DNA of 59,076 nucleotides from Chelatococcus sp. (GCA_003248805.1 QFQY01000027.1:1-59076); one strand, 5' to 3'; numbered from the stretch's first letter, positions 16,080 through 25,717 are shown. Numbers and translations: made by a program. Notes: generated by a model from the sequence alone, not told the origin.

Positions 16080-17620
16080 CCGGGCATGGCCCCGCCCTCC
16101 GGGGCGGGGCCGACCTCGGCAAGCACTCCGGCGAGCAGGGGCGGCACGGCGTCGGCCAGATCGTCCGCGATCAGCCCCATGCCGAGCGCCTCCCCGGCCC
16201 GGCCATGAATCCACACGGCGGCGCAGGCGACCTCGAATGCGGGCATGCCCTGCGCCAGAAGCCCGGCGATGAGCCCCCCCAGCGTATCGCCCGAGCCGGC
16301 CGTGGCCAGCGCCGCCGATCCCGTCGCGTTGATCGCGGCGCGGCCGTCGGGAGCGGCGATCACGGTGTCGGCACCCTTGTAGACGACCACCGCCCCCGAA
16401 GACCGGGCGGCGTTTCGCGCGGCATCGAGCTTGGAGCCCGTCTGCGCGAGGTCCCGCCCGAACAACCGCACGAATTCGCCCTCGTGCGGCGTCAGAACGC
16501 AGGGCGCGCCACGCCGTTCGCAATGGCGCCCCAACCGCTCGGGCGCCGCCGCGAGCAAGGTCAGGGCGTCGGCATCCAGCACGGCCGGAACGGCGGCGCG
16601 CAGCACCGCCATGACGGCGTCGCGCGCCTGTCCATCGAGCCCCAGCGCCGGGCCGGCGATCACCGTCGACAGACGTCGATCCGCCAGCATGGCCTCCAAC
16701 GCCGCGAGGCTCGCGACCGGCCGCTGCATCACGGCATCCGGGCCGCGCGACGCATGGGCGGCGAGCGCCTCCGGCCGGCATGCGACGGTGACGAGGCCGG
16801 CGCCGATCCGCAGCGCCGCCCTTGCGGCGAGACGCGGCGCACCGACGCCGGCAAGACCTCCGGCAAGGGCCAGCACGGCGCCCCGGCGAAACTTGTGTGT
16901 CCCGGCATCGTGACGCGGCAGCAGAGCGCGCCAGAGCGCCGGATCGTTGCGGAAGGCGCTCGGAACGCCGCCCGCGAAGGCCGTGCCGGGCGCGATGCCG
17001 ATATCGGCGAGCGTCACGCGGCCGCAGAGCAGCCGTCCCGGAAGCAGCAGGTGACCCGGCTTCAGCCGGAAGAAGGTCACCGTCTCGCGCGCCGCGACGA
17101 CCGGGCCCTCGGCGCGCCCGGTATCGCCCGAGAGCCCGCTCGGGACATCGACGGCGATCACGGGCCGGCCCGAGGCGTTGACCGCCTCGATCAGCGCGGC
17201 GGCCGGCCCCGTCACGGGGCGGTTGAGGCCCGCGCCGTAGAGCGCATCCACGATCACGGCATGCGCGAACGGGTCGACCGAGGCCGGCGCGACGACCGCC
17301 TCCGGCCATCCCGCCGCCGCCCCCGCCGCATCGCCGCGCAGCGCCGCCCTGTCGCCGACGAGCGCGACCGTCACGCGCCGCCCCCGCTCGCGGAGAAGCC
17401 TCGCCGCGACGAAGCCGTCGCCACCATTGTTTCCCGGCCCGCACAGCACGAGCACCGAAGCCCCCTCGGGCGCGTGGCGCGCGGCGGCGGCGGCCACGGC
17501 GCTTCCGGCATTGTCCATCAGCGTCGCGCCGGGGATGCCGGCCGCGATGGCGGAGCGGTCGGCCTGTGCCATCTCGGCGACGGTCAGGAGGGCGAGACGG
17601 TGACTGTCCAGGGGATCCAT
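16064..17620 (-). CDS. nnrDE: Bifunctional NAD(P)H-hydrate epimerase / ADP-dependent dehydratase
   Basis: The 518-aa repair enzyme restores NAD(P)H from its hydrated forms. The N-terminal YjeF_N epimerase domain (about residues 10-210) shows LMDNAGSAVA and VLVLCGPGNNGGDGFVAARLL; the C-terminal carbohydrate-kinase-like dehydratase domain (about 225-505) shows HKFRRGAVLALAGG, GPALGL and NATGSAALATAGSGDTLGGLIAGLLAQG. The ATG at 17620 (MDPLDSHRLALLTV) is chosen because the family homology starts there; a start 48 bases further upstream would add an unrelated extension. Nnr/YjeF in Alphaproteobacteria is commonly near glnB-glnA, as here (recalled). Confidence 0.95.
   Translation of the reverse strand: MDPLDSHRLALLTVAEMAQADRSAIAAGIPGATLMDNAGSAVAAAAARHAPEGASVLVLCGPGNNGGDGFVAARLLRERGRRVTVALVGDRAALRGDAAGAAAGWPEAVVAPASVDPFAHAVIVDALYGAGLNRPVTGPAAALIEAVNASGRPVIAVDVPSGLSGDTGRAEGPVVAARETVTFFRLKPGHLLLPGRLLCGRVTLADIGIAPGTAFAGGVPSAFRNDPALWRALLPRHDAGTHKFRRGAVLALAGGLAGVGAPRLAARAALRIGAGLVTVACRPEALAAHASRGPDAVMQRPVASLAALEAMLADRRLSTVIAGPALGLDGQARDAVMAVLRAAVPAVLDADALTLLAAAPERLGRHCERRGAPCVLTPHEGEFVRLFGRDLAQTGSKLDAARNAARSSGAVVVYKGADTVIAAPDGRAAINATGSAALATAGSGDTLGGLIAGLLAQGMPAFEVACAAVWIHGRAGEALGMGLIADDLADAVPPLLAGVLAEVGPAPEGGAMPGQLPE
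16088..16111 (+). terminator. GC-rich hairpin just after the PRC-barrel stop
   Basis: GGCCCCGCCC-TCCG-GGGCGGGGCC forms a 10-bp perfect stem eight bases after the PRC-barrel stop codon, inside the 3' end of the convergent nnrDE. It lacks a T-run, so it may end transcription only with Rho or simply reflect high GC. Confidence 0.35.
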
Positions 17621-17869
17621 GACCGCATCATCGAAGGACGCCCATCCGCCCGCAAGGGCACGCCGCAATCCAATAGTTGATTATTTAATAGCCATATGAT
17701 GCATTTATGTGCGGTTTACTGCCCAATCATAAATCGGCCACGGCATCTCCCCCTCATGGCGGGCCGGCCGCGCCAATGATATGAGCAGATATAAGGTGTC
17801 GCGTCGCTCCAGCGCGGGGGATGCCCGCCCCCGACACCGGACAGTCGCTCAAGGGAGGCCTTTCGGCGC

Positions 17870-18208
17870 ATGAAGAAGATCGAGGCGATCATCAAGCCCT
17901 TCAAACTCGACGAGGTGAAGGAAGCGCTTCAGGAGGTCGGGCTGCAGGGCATCACCGTTCTGGAGGCCAAGGGCTTCGGCCGCCAGAAGGGCCATACCGA
18001 ACTCTACCGGGGCGCCGAGTACGTCGTCGACTTCCTGCCCAAGGTGAAGATCGAGATCGTGCTGGCCGACGAGATGGTCGATCGGGCGATCGAGGCGATC
18101 ACCAAGGCGGCTCAGACCGGCCGCATCGGCGATGGCAAGATTTTTGTATCGACGGTCGAGGGCGCGATTCGCATCCGGACCGGCGAAACCGGTGCGGACG
18201 CGATCTAG
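17870..18208 (+). CDS. glnB: Nitrogen regulatory protein P-II
   Basis: The 112-aa PII trimer subunit senses 2-oxoglutarate and ATP/ADP. The T-loop GRQKGHTELYRGAEYVVDFLPK carries the uridylylation residue Tyr51, and the B- and C-loops (TGRIGDGKIFV, RIRTGETG) are intact. AAGGGAGG lies 8-10 bases before the start ATG. It lies upstream of glnA on the same strand, the usual glnBA arrangement in Alphaproteobacteria, where NtrC and sigma-54 often act; I could not find a convincing -24/-12 element. Confidence 0.98.
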   Translation: MKKIEAIIKPFKLDEVKEALQEVGLQGITVLEAKGFGRQKGHTELYRGAEYVVDFLPKVKIEIVLADEMVDRAIEAITKAAQTGRIGDGKIFVSTVEGAIRIRTGETGADAI

Positions 18209-18241
18209 AAGACTTCATCCCGCAGAAGGCTTCATCCCGAA
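18208..18241. repeat. 17-bp imperfect tandem repeat between glnB and glnA
   Basis: Two 17-bp units (18208-18224 and 18225-18241) share GAAG[A/G]CTTCATCCCG and differ at only two positions. The first unit begins in the glnB stop codon. It may be a simple slippage duplication or part of the glnBA leader. Confidence 0.75.
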
Positions 18242-18321
18242 CCGGAATTGCAGATCGCCGCGCGGCTGGCAAACCGCGTGTGGGTCAACGTTGAGAAACT
18301 GCTTTAAAGAGGAATGCTGAG

Positions 18322-19731
18322 ATGAAGAGCGCCAAGGATGTCCTGAAGGCGATCAAGGACAACGACGTCAAATACGTCGACTTCCGCTTCACCGACCCGC
18401 GCGGCAAGTGGCAGCACGTGACGTTCGACGTCACCATGATCGACGAGGACATCTTCGCCGAAGGCACGATGTTCGACGGCTCCTCGATCGCCGGCTGGAA
18501 GGCGATCAACGAGTCCGACATGCTCCTGATGCCGGACCCGACGACGGCGGTCATGGACCCCTTCTTCTCGGCCGCGACGATGGTCATCACCTGCGACGTG
18601 CTCGAGCCGGCCACCGGCGAGCCCTATGGCCGCGACCCGCGCGGCATCGCCAAGAAGGCCGAGGCCTATCTCAAGTCGACCGGCATCGGCGACACGATCT
18701 ATGTCGGCCCGGAAGCCGAATTCTTCGTCTTCGACGACGTCAAGATCGCCGCCGACCCGTACAACACGGGTTTCAAGCTCGACAACGTCGAGCTGCCGAT
18801 CAACGGCATGACCGAATACGAGGGCGGCAATCTCGGCCACCGCATCGCCACCAAGGGCGGCTACTTCCCGGTCCCGCCGCAGGATTCGGCGCAGGACATG
18901 CGCGGCGAGATGCTCGCGGCCATGGCGGCCATGGGCGCCAAGGTCGAGAAGCACCATCACGAGGTCGCCTCGGCCCAGCACGAGCTCGGCCTGAAGTTCG
19001 ACACCCTGACCCACATGGCCGACACCATGCAGGTCTATAAGTACGCGATCCACAACGTCGCGCAGAGCTACGGCAAGACCGCGACCTTCATGCCGAAGCC
19101 GATCTACGGCGACAACGGCTCGGGCATGCACGTCCACCAGTCGATCTGGAAGGGCGGCAAGCCGGTCATGGCCGGCAACAAGTATGCCGACCTGTCGCAG
19201 GAGTGCCTGTGGTACATCGGCGGCATCATCAAGCACGCCAAGGCGCTGAACGCCTTCACCAACCCCTCGACCAACTCCTACAAGCGCCTCGTCCCGGGCT
19301 ATGAGGCCCCGGTCCTGCTCGCCTACTCGGCGCGCAACCGCTCGGCGTCCTGCCGTATTCCGTGGACGACCTCGCCGAAGGCGAAGCGCGTCGAGGTCCG
19401 CTTCCCCGATCCGATGGCGAACCCCTATCTCGCCTTCGCCGCCATGCTGATGGCGGGCATCGACGGCATCGTGAACAAGATCGATCCCGGCCCGGCGATG
19501 GACAAGGACCTCTACGACCTGCCGCCGAAGGAGCTCAAGAAGATCCCGACGGTCTGCGGCTCGCTGCGCGAAGCGCTCGACTCGCTCAAGAAGGACAATG
19601 CCTTCCTCAAGGCCGGCGGCGTCTTCAACGACGACTTCATCGAGAGCTATATCGAGCTCAAGATGCAGGACGTGGCGCGCTTCGAGATGACGCCGCATCC
19701 GGTCGAGTTCGCGATGTACTACTCCTACTGA
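18322..19731 (+). CDS. glnA: Glutamine synthetase type I
   Basis: The 469-aa enzyme makes glutamine from glutamate and ammonia with ATP. GSI signatures are present: FDGSSIAGWKAINESDM, GPEAEFFVFDD, the ATP-binding NGSGMHVHQSIWK, RNRSASCRIP and the adenylylation loop with Tyr398 (KDLYDLPPKE). Length is standard and all expected motifs are intact. AAGAGG precedes the ATG. It is followed by a strong factor-independent terminator, so glnB-glnA form a closed unit with possible read-through from glnB. Confidence 0.98.
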   Translation: MKSAKDVLKAIKDNDVKYVDFRFTDPRGKWQHVTFDVTMIDEDIFAEGTMFDGSSIAGWKAINESDMLLMPDPTTAVMDPFFSAATMVITCDVLEPATGEPYGRDPRGIAKKAEAYLKSTGIGDTIYVGPEAEFFVFDDVKIAADPYNTGFKLDNVELPINGMTEYEGGNLGHRIATKGGYFPVPPQDSAQDMRGEMLAAMAAMGAKVEKHHHEVASAQHELGLKFDTLTHMADTMQVYKYAIHNVAQSYGKTATFMPKPIYGDNGSGMHVHQSIWKGGKPVMAGNKYADLSQECLWYIGGIIKHAKALNAFTNPSTNSYKRLVPGYEAPVLLAYSARNRSASCRIPWTTSPKAKRVEVRFPDPMANPYLAFAAMLMAGIDGIVNKIDPGPAMDKDLYDLPPKELKKIPTVCGSLREALDSLKKDNAFLKAGGVFNDDFIESYIELKMQDVARFEMTPHPVEFAMYYSY

Positions 19732-19805
19732 GGGTTTCGGCGGGCCGGGACAGGCCCGCCGCGAGCTTCCTCCCGACCGCGCGATTTCCGCGGTCCACCT
19801 GAAAC

Positions 19806-19833
19806 ACCGGGGCGGAGACGCCCCGGTTTTTTT
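19806..19833 (+). terminator. Rho-independent terminator of glnA
   Basis: ACCGGGGCG-GAGA-CGCCCCGGT forms a 9-bp perfect stem with a GAGA tetraloop, followed by a run of T residues. It lies 75 bases after the glnA stop codon. Confidence 0.93.
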
Positions 19834-19968
19834 GTCGCCGGCAGGGCGGCGCGAGATGCCCACCGGCCCGGGCGCGAGGCCGGCGCTGGCGCGACCGTAA
19901 ACGCCGCCTTCACGGCTTTCTGCGATGCCGTATCCGGCCGCCCGGCCGGGCCACGGGAGCAGCATGTC

Positions 19969-21063
19969 TTGAGAACGATCTCGATCAACGGCCGTTTCCT
20001 GACGCAGCCATTGACGGGCGTTCAGCGCTTCGGTCGCGAGCTCACCAGCGCGCTCGATCGACGCATCGGCGCAGGAGCCGTCCCCGCCCCGCTGACGGGC
20101 GCGCGCTGGCGGATCGTCGTCCCGCACGGGACGACGCCCGACATCCGGCTCGACCATATCGCGATCGAGGAGCACGGCTCGGGATCCGGCCATCTCTGGG
20201 AGCAGACGGCGCTGGGCCTGGCGACACGGGGCGACCTGCTCGTCGGATTCGGCGGCAGCGGGCCCCTGCTGCACCCGCACCAGCTCGTCGTCATCCACGA
20301 CGTCACGATCTTCCGCCATCCGGAATCCTTCACGCGCTCCTACCGGCTCGCGCATGCGCTGCTGGGCTTCGTCCTGGCACGGCGGGCGCGCCTCGCCACG
20401 GTCTCACGCTTTTCGAGGGACGAGCTCGGCGCGGTCTTCCGGGTCCCGACGGAGCCGATCCGCGTGATCTACAACGCCGTGGAACATTTCTCGGCGCTCG
20501 AGCCCGACAGGGCGGCGGCGCAGCGCCTCGGACTTCGGGACGGCCGCTACTTCCTCGTGCTGGGGACGCTCAAGCCCAACAAGAACGTCGACTTCGCGAT
20601 CAGCGCCTTCCAGTCCCTCGCCCGCGACGATCTCAAGCTCGTCATGGTCGGCAGCGCGCATCCGGGCGTCTTCAAGAGCAGCGCTATCGGGGGCAGCGAG
20701 AACCTGGTCCATGCCGGCCGGCTCTCCGATGCGGAGGTCGCGGGCCTCGCGCGGGGGGCGACCGCCCTCGTCTTCCCCAGTCTCTACGAGGGCTTCGGCA
20801 TCCCGCCGCTGGAGGCGATGTCGCAGAGCTGCCCGGTGCTGGCGGCCGATATCCCTCCGGTGCGGGAGGCCTGCGGCGACGCCGCCCTCTATTTCGATCC
20901 GCATGTGCGGGAAACGCTGAAAGACGCCATGCGGCGTATCCTCGACGAGCCCGCCCTGCGCGCCGACCTGAGCGCCAAGGGCCGAGCCAACGCAGCGCGC
21001 TTCTCATGGGCGACCAGCGCAGGTGACCTGCTGGACCTGATCGCGGAGATGGAGACCGCGTAA
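19969..21063 (+). CDS. Glycosyltransferase family 4 protein
   Basis: The 364-aa protein has the C-terminal GT-B domain of group 1 glycosyltransferases: YFLVLGTLKPNKNVDFAISAF, then PSLYEGFGIPPLEAMSQSCPVLAADIPPVREACGDAALYFDP with the conserved ExxxxxxxE element. It probably transfers a sugar from a nucleotide donor during exopolysaccharide or glycan synthesis. The apparent start is TTG at 19969, nine bases after GGGAGC; a nearby ATG at 19964 is out of frame and blocked. It converges with the flippase-like gene at 21083, with which it may function. Confidence 0.9.
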   Translation: MRTISINGRFLTQPLTGVQRFGRELTSALDRRIGAGAVPAPLTGARWRIVVPHGTTPDIRLDHIAIEEHGSGSGHLWEQTALGLATRGDLLVGFGGSGPLLHPHQLVVIHDVTIFRHPESFTRSYRLAHALLGFVLARRARLATVSRFSRDELGAVFRVPTEPIRVIYNAVEHFSALEPDRAAAQRLGLRDGRYFLVLGTLKPNKNVDFAISAFQSLARDDLKLVMVGSAHPGVFKSSAIGGSENLVHAGRLSDAEVAGLARGATALVFPSLYEGFGIPPLEAMSQSCPVLAADIPPVREACGDAALYFDPHVRETLKDAMRRILDEPALRADLSAKGRANAARFSWATSAGDLLDLIAEMETA

Positions 21064-21082
21064 GCGCGTTGGACAGAGCAGT

Positions 21083-22462
21083 TCAGCGGGCAATCCAGCG
21101 CGCGGTCTGGTAGAGCGCCGGAATTCCAGCCAGGGCGGCGGCGGCGAGCGCGAGCGTCGTCGAGCGGACGAGATCCCCGCCGAACCAGCCCGAGACGCCC
21201 CAGGCCGCGAGAAGAGCCGCGACCGACAGCAGCACCGGCGCCAGGGCCATCTCGAAGGGCACGAGGCGCAGCACGGCGAGGCAACACAGCACCGACGCGA
21301 CCGCTCCCGCCGCCGCCCCGATCGCGATGGCCACGTCGCTTCCCCAGCCGACCGCGCCGAGCAGCGCCCCGGCGCACATCAGCACCGAATCCAGCACGGC
21401 GATGGAGGCGATGGCGACGAGGCGCCTCTGGAGATGGGCCGGTGTCGGGAGCCATGTCTGGACCAGCGAGCGCAGCAGGGCCATCAGCAGGATGAAGGGT
21501 GCCGTCCGTGCGAAGGACGGGCCGAGATCCGGGGCGATGATGACGGCTCCGGCGAGGCCGAGCAGGGCCATGATGCCGGCCCCGCCGAGGAAGGCGAAAC
21601 TGGCCAGCATCGTGTAGTAGCGGCCGAGCGCACGGCGCAGCTCCGGTCCGGCGCCGTCCCGGTCGAACAGCGCGACGAGTTCCGGATAGCGGATGGCCTG
21701 AAGCGACGAGACGATCAGGGTGAAGGGCCGCTGCAGCAGATCGAGCGCGAGCATCGGGCCGGCCGCCCCGGCGGGGCCCAGTGTCGCGGTCAGGATGGCC
21801 TTCAGCCCGAGCGGCGCCAGCATGGCGGCGATCGAGGCGCTTGCCGAGACGCTGCCATAGACGAGGTGGCGCCGCGTGACGGCGACGTCCCAGCGCGTCA
21901 GCCGGAGCGGCCTGCCGCGCGATACGGCGAAGGCGGCGGCCATGTACACGCCGTAGCCCGCCATCAGCCCGGCCAGAACATGCGCGAAATCCCGGGACAC
22001 CGCCGCGCCGGCACAGGTGCCGACGGCGAGGATCGTCGCGCGCATGCCCTGCATCCGGGAGAACAGCCGGAAATCCTGCCGAAAGCGCAGCACGGTGAGG
22101 TGAATCTCGCTGCCGCCCTGGATCACCGCCGCCAGCGCGCCGAGGACGGCGATCGCCAGCGGGACGCCGAGTGCGATGGCCACGACCGCCCCGACCACGC
22201 AGACGCCGGAGCAGGCCACGAACTCACGCAGCATCGCGCTGCGCTCGGCGGCCTCGCTGCCAGCGTCCGGCCCTGGATAGAAGCGGCTGCAGGCGAACTT
22301 GATCCATTCGAAGCAGACGATCGAGACGAACTGCGTGATGGAGATGAAGAGCGAATACGAGGTGTATTCGGCCGAGGGAAGCAGATTGGAGACGAGGATC
22401 AGCAGCCCGAAGGCGAGTGCCGCCTGATAGAAATAGGCGCCGAGAGCAGCGATCTTGGCCAT
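21083..22462 (-). CDS. Polysaccharide flippase-like multi-pass membrane protein
   Basis: The 459-aa protein has about 12 predicted membrane segments and resembles the MATE/MVF-like Wzx family: MAKIAALGAYFYQAALAFGL at the start, SYSLFISITQFVSIVCFEWIKF, and RPFTLIVSSLQAIRYPELVALF in the middle. Such proteins move lipid-linked or other glycans across the inner membrane. The ATG at 22462 is chosen because a start 90 bases upstream would add an unrelated Gly/Arg-rich leader. The convergent glycosyltransferase gene supports a surface-glycan role. Confidence 0.82.
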   Translation of the reverse strand: MAKIAALGAYFYQAALAFGLLILVSNLLPSAEYTSYSLFISITQFVSIVCFEWIKFACSRFYPGPDAGSEAAERSAMLREFVACSGVCVVGAVVAIALGVPLAIAVLGALAAVIQGGSEIHLTVLRFRQDFRLFSRMQGMRATILAVGTCAGAAVSRDFAHVLAGLMAGYGVYMAAAFAVSRGRPLRLTRWDVAVTRRHLVYGSVSASASIAAMLAPLGLKAILTATLGPAGAAGPMLALDLLQRPFTLIVSSLQAIRYPELVALFDRDGAGPELRRALGRYYTMLASFAFLGGAGIMALLGLAGAVIIAPDLGPSFARTAPFILLMALLRSLVQTWLPTPAHLQRRLVAIASIAVLDSVLMCAGALLGAVGWGSDVAIAIGAAAGAVASVLCCLAVLRLVPFEMALAPVLLSVAALLAAWGVSGWFGGDLVRSTTLALAAAALAGIPALYQTARWIAR

Positions 22463-22613
22463 GACCGAACCCGCGCTCAGGCCGCCGCCGCGCGGACAAC
22501 CTGCCGAGCCGCGAGAGCGCATCCCAGATCGATCACGCCAGCCATCCGCCATGGACCTCCTGACGGAGGCCTAGGCCAGAAAGGTTGATATTTCCCGACG
22601 CCGCCTGGACGGA

Positions 22614-22805
22614 TCAGTGCGCGTACTGGAGAGCGAACAGCCCCATGAGCGCCAGGAGCGCGACCGCTCCCCACAGAAGGCGGGTCGAAACGCGACCGTT
22701 CTCGAGCCGCGAGATCGGCGCCATATCCTCATGGCCGAAGCTCTCGCCTGCGAGCCTGGCGACCCGCTCGAGCCTTGCCGCACCGACATCCGAAACCGAG
22801 GCCAT
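22614..22805 (-). CDS. Small C-tail-anchored hypothetical protein
   Basis: The 63-aa protein begins MASVSDVGAARLERVARLAG and ends with a single membrane helix (STRLLWGAVALLALMGLFAL). GAGGGG lies about eight bases before the ATG. The head is charged and probably cytoplasmic. No family is recognised. Confidence 0.6.
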   Translation of the reverse strand: MASVSDVGAARLERVARLAGESFGHEDMAPISRLENGRVSTRLLWGAVALLALMGLFALQYAH

Positions 22806-22980
22806 GATCCGTTTCCCCCTCTTCACCGCCGATCCGGTCCCAACCGGTCGGCGGCCTTCCCCTCATTGATCGACCTGAAGGCTTAACTCAGGCTGAACGC
22901 GCCTTGTTCCCGCGCGTCCGCCAGCGTCTCCTGACAGGCTCCGGCAACGCGCCCGTGACAGTGGCGCGATCCTCGGCCGC

Positions 22981-23006
22981 AATCTTGGGCCGTCATCTTG
23001 GGCCGC
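22981..23006. repeat. 13-bp tandem duplication upstream of parE
   Basis: Two copies of a 13-bp unit ([A/C]ATCTTGGGCCG[T/C]) lie back to back, with the start of a third (AATCTTAC), about 125 bases before parE. It may be part of the parE promoter region or neutral slippage. Confidence 0.6.
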
Positions 23007-23130
23007 AATCTTACTGGAAGACCATGATGGCGGGTTTTTCACCGGGATCACGGCGTCTATAAGCGGTACCACCGACGCGTCTGCTGTAGAGTTCCGCGGC
23101 AGGTCACGAATCAGAGGGCTCTCGGCAGCG

Positions 23131-25194
23131 ATGGCGGATACCAGCGATCTTTTCGGAGCGGAAGCGGAGCGCCCGGCGGCTCCCGGCGCCGGGTCGCGCG
23201 ACCGTCCCGCGCGGGCCGAGCCGCCGGCCGCGCAGCGCGGCGGCACGCTGTCGGAGGCCAGCTACGACGCCTCCGCCATCGAGGTGCTCGAGGGGCTGGA
23301 GCCGGTGCGGCGCCGGCCGGGCATGTATATCGGCGGCACGGACGAGCGCGCCCTGCATCACCTCTTCGCCGAGGTGATCGACAACGCCATGGACGAGGCG
23401 GTCGCCGGCCATGCCAGCTTCATCGACGTCGAGCTGTTCGAGGACGGCTCGCTCGCGGTGACCGACAACGGCCGCGGCATCCCGATCGATCCCCATCCCA
23501 AGTTCCCGGGCAAGTCGGCGCTGGAGGTCATCATGACCATCCTCCACGCCGGCGGAAAATTCGACTCCAAGGCCTATGAGACCTCGGGCGGCCTGCATGG
23601 CGTCGGCGTCTCGGTGGTCAACGCCCTGTCGGACCGGCTGGAGGTCGAGGTCGCGCGCGGCAAGATGCTCTACCGCCAGCTCTTCTCGCGCGGCATCCCG
23701 CAGGGGCCGCTGGAGACGGTGGGCGCGGTCGCGAACCGTCGCGGCACCAAGGTCCGCTTCCACCCCGATCCTCAGATCTTCGGAGAGAAGGCCGCTTTCG
23801 AGCCGGCGAGGCTCTTCCGGATGGCCCGTTCCAAGGCCTATCTCTTCGGCGGCGTCGAGATCCGCTGGCGTTGCGCACCGTCCCTGCTGAAGCCGGAGGG
23901 CGACGTCGCGGCCGAGGCCGTGTTCAAGTTCCCGGGCGGCCTGCGCGACTATCTCGCGGGCGAGATCGAGGGCAAGGATCTCGTCGCCGAGCCGATCTTC
24001 TCCGGCAAGATCACCAAGCAGGGCGGGCACGGCTCGCTCGAATGGGCGGTGGCCTGGCTCGCCACGGGTGAAGACGGGTTCTCCTCCTCCTACTGCAACA
24101 CGATTCCGACGCCGGAAGGCGGCACCCACGAACAGGGCCTGCGCATCGCCCTGCTGCGCGGCCTGCGCGACCACGCCGAACGGATCGGCCAGTCCAAGCG
24201 CATGGCGCAGGTCACCTCCGACGACGTGATGGCGACCTGCGCCGCGATGCTCTCGGTCTTCATCCGCGAGCCCGAGTTCCAGGGGCAGACCAAGGACAAG
24301 CTCGCCACGGCGGAAGCGCAGCGCATCGTCGAGGGCGCGGTGCGCGACGCTTTCGACCACTGGCTCGCCGCCGCGCCGCAGCAGGCGCTGAGGCTGCTCG
24401 ACTGGTCGGTCGACCGGGCCGAGGAACGGCTGCGCAGGCGCCTCGAGAAGGAGGTCTCGCGCAAGACCGCGACCCGCAAGCTGCGCCTGCCGGGCAAGCT
24501 CGCGGATTGCTCGAATGCGGGCGCGGCCGGCTCCGAAATCTTCATCGTCGAGGGCGATTCGGCCGGCGGCTCCGCCAAGCAGGCGCGCAACCGCGCGAAC
24601 CAGGCGATCCTCCCGCTGCGCGGCAAGATCCTGAACGTCGCCAACGCCACGCGGGAGAAGCTTCACCAGAACCAGCAGCTCGCCGACCTCATCCTCGCGC
24701 TGGGCTGCGGCATCGGCAACCAGTTCCGCGAGGACGACCTCCGCTACGAGAAGATCATCGTGATGACGGACGCCGATGTCGACGGCGCCCATATCGCTTC
24801 GCTGCTCGTGACCTTCTTCTGGCGGCAGATGCCGAAGCTGATCGAGAAGGGCCATCTCTATCTCGCGGTGCCCCCGCTCTATCGCCTCCAGCACGGCGGA
24901 AAGAGCGTCTATGCGCGCGACGACGCCCACAAGAACGAGCTGGTCGAGACGGTCTTCAAGGGCAAGAAGCCCGAGATCAGCCGCTTCAAGGGCCTGGGCG
25001 AGATGATGCCGGCGCAGCTCAAGGAAACGACCATGGACCCGGGCAAGCGGCTGCTGCTCAAGGTCATGGTCGACCACGAGGCCCGGGAGGACACCTCCGA
25101 CACGGTCGAGCGGCTGATGGGCAACAAGCCCGAGGCGCGCTTCCTCTTCATCCAGGAGCGCGCGGCCTTCGCCGGCGAGCTCATCGACCTGTAG
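23131..25194 (+). CDS. parE: DNA topoisomerase IV subunit B
   Basis: The 687-aa type IIA topoisomerase ATPase subunit works with ParC to unlink daughter chromosomes. Visible motifs are the GHKL ATP site (EVIDNAMDEAVAGHA, VTDNGRGIPID, GLHGVGVSVVNALSD), transducer residues around QVTSDDVMATCAAMLSVFI, and the TOPRIM core (IVEGDSAGGSAKQARNR, DADVDGAHIASLL). The sequence RNRANQAILPLRGKILNVANA and the lack of a GyrB-type insert point to ParE rather than GyrB. The ~35-residue N-terminal extension is Ala/Pro/Arg-rich. Confidence 0.95.
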   Translation: MADTSDLFGAEAERPAAPGAGSRDRPARAEPPAAQRGGTLSEASYDASAIEVLEGLEPVRRRPGMYIGGTDERALHHLFAEVIDNAMDEAVAGHASFIDVELFEDGSLAVTDNGRGIPIDPHPKFPGKSALEVIMTILHAGGKFDSKAYETSGGLHGVGVSVVNALSDRLEVEVARGKMLYRQLFSRGIPQGPLETVGAVANRRGTKVRFHPDPQIFGEKAAFEPARLFRMARSKAYLFGGVEIRWRCAPSLLKPEGDVAAEAVFKFPGGLRDYLAGEIEGKDLVAEPIFSGKITKQGGHGSLEWAVAWLATGEDGFSSSYCNTIPTPEGGTHEQGLRIALLRGLRDHAERIGQSKRMAQVTSDDVMATCAAMLSVFIREPEFQGQTKDKLATAEAQRIVEGAVRDAFDHWLAAAPQQALRLLDWSVDRAEERLRRRLEKEVSRKTATRKLRLPGKLADCSNAGAAGSEIFIVEGDSAGGSAKQARNRANQAILPLRGKILNVANATREKLHQNQQLADLILALGCGIGNQFREDDLRYEKIIVMTDADVDGAHIASLLVTFFWRQMPKLIEKGHLYLAVPPLYRLQHGGKSVYARDDAHKNELVETVFKGKKPEISRFKGLGEMMPAQLKETTMDPGKRLLLKVMVDHEAREDTSDTVERLMGNKPEARFLFIQERAAFAGELIDL

Positions 25195-25287
25195 GCGCGC
25201 CACGAAGAGGCGCGTCTCCCGGCGCATGCGCCGCAGGCCGCCTCCTTGCCTGAGCCCGCGCGATCCGCTAGGGATCACGCGGTCGGT

Positions 25288-25361
25288 GCGGGTGTAGCTC
25301 AATGGTAGAGCAGCAGCCTTCCAAGCTGAATACCCGGGTTCGATTCCCGGTACCCGCTCCA
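25288..25361 (+). tRNA. tRNA-Gly (anticodon UCC)
   Basis: This is a complete cloverleaf of 74 nt including an encoded CCA. The acceptor GCGGGTG pairs with TACCCGC, the D-arm is GCTC...GAGC, the anticodon loop CTTCCAA carries TCC at 25320-25322, and the T-arm CCGGG-TTCGATT-CCCGG is perfect. The discriminator is U. There is no integrase next to it, so no sign that it serves as an attachment site here. Confidence 0.97.
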
Positions 25362-25717
25362 CCCCCTCCTCCGCACATTTCACTCGCAGCAAGGCCGCTT
25401 TCTGGCGGCGATGAGGGCCGACGGCACCCCGGGCCGTGCGCCGCGCGGGAACCCCGCCACCGACGCGGCGTCGTGTCCCAGCTGGCAAGCCGGACATTGT
25501 CGGGCCGTCCGAAGCCGGATGATCCAAGACAGCGATCCTAAAACGAGGAGGACCAGACGGGCAGCGGCAGCAAAATGCGCCACGTCCGGCCATCGGCGCG
25601 ATACCGGACAGCCGACATTGGCCAGCCCGAGGCGGAGCGGGTATAAGGCGCAACCACCGCCTCCATGGTCTCGGATGCTGCATCGCGCCCGCAGCCGATC
25701 GCCAAGACCGAGCACGC
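25362..25717. other. Intergenic region without a supported gene
   Basis: I find no convincing coding frame between tRNA-Gly and the histidine kinase gene. Open frames on both strands lack family resemblance. The last ~60 bases probably contain the kinase promoter. Confidence 0.5.

Noticed and set aside
17680..17869. Sigma-54 promoter for glnB
   Set aside because: Expected from biology, but no TGGC-N8-TGC-like element with the right spacing could be found upstream of glnB or glnA.
25288..25361. tRNA-Gly as an integration site of a genomic island
   Set aside because: No integrase nearby and no repeated tRNA 3' end found downstream in the window.
25380..25715. 111-codon minus-strand frame upstream of the kinase gene
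   Set aside because: No recognised family, no ribosome binding site, and composition like other antisense frames.
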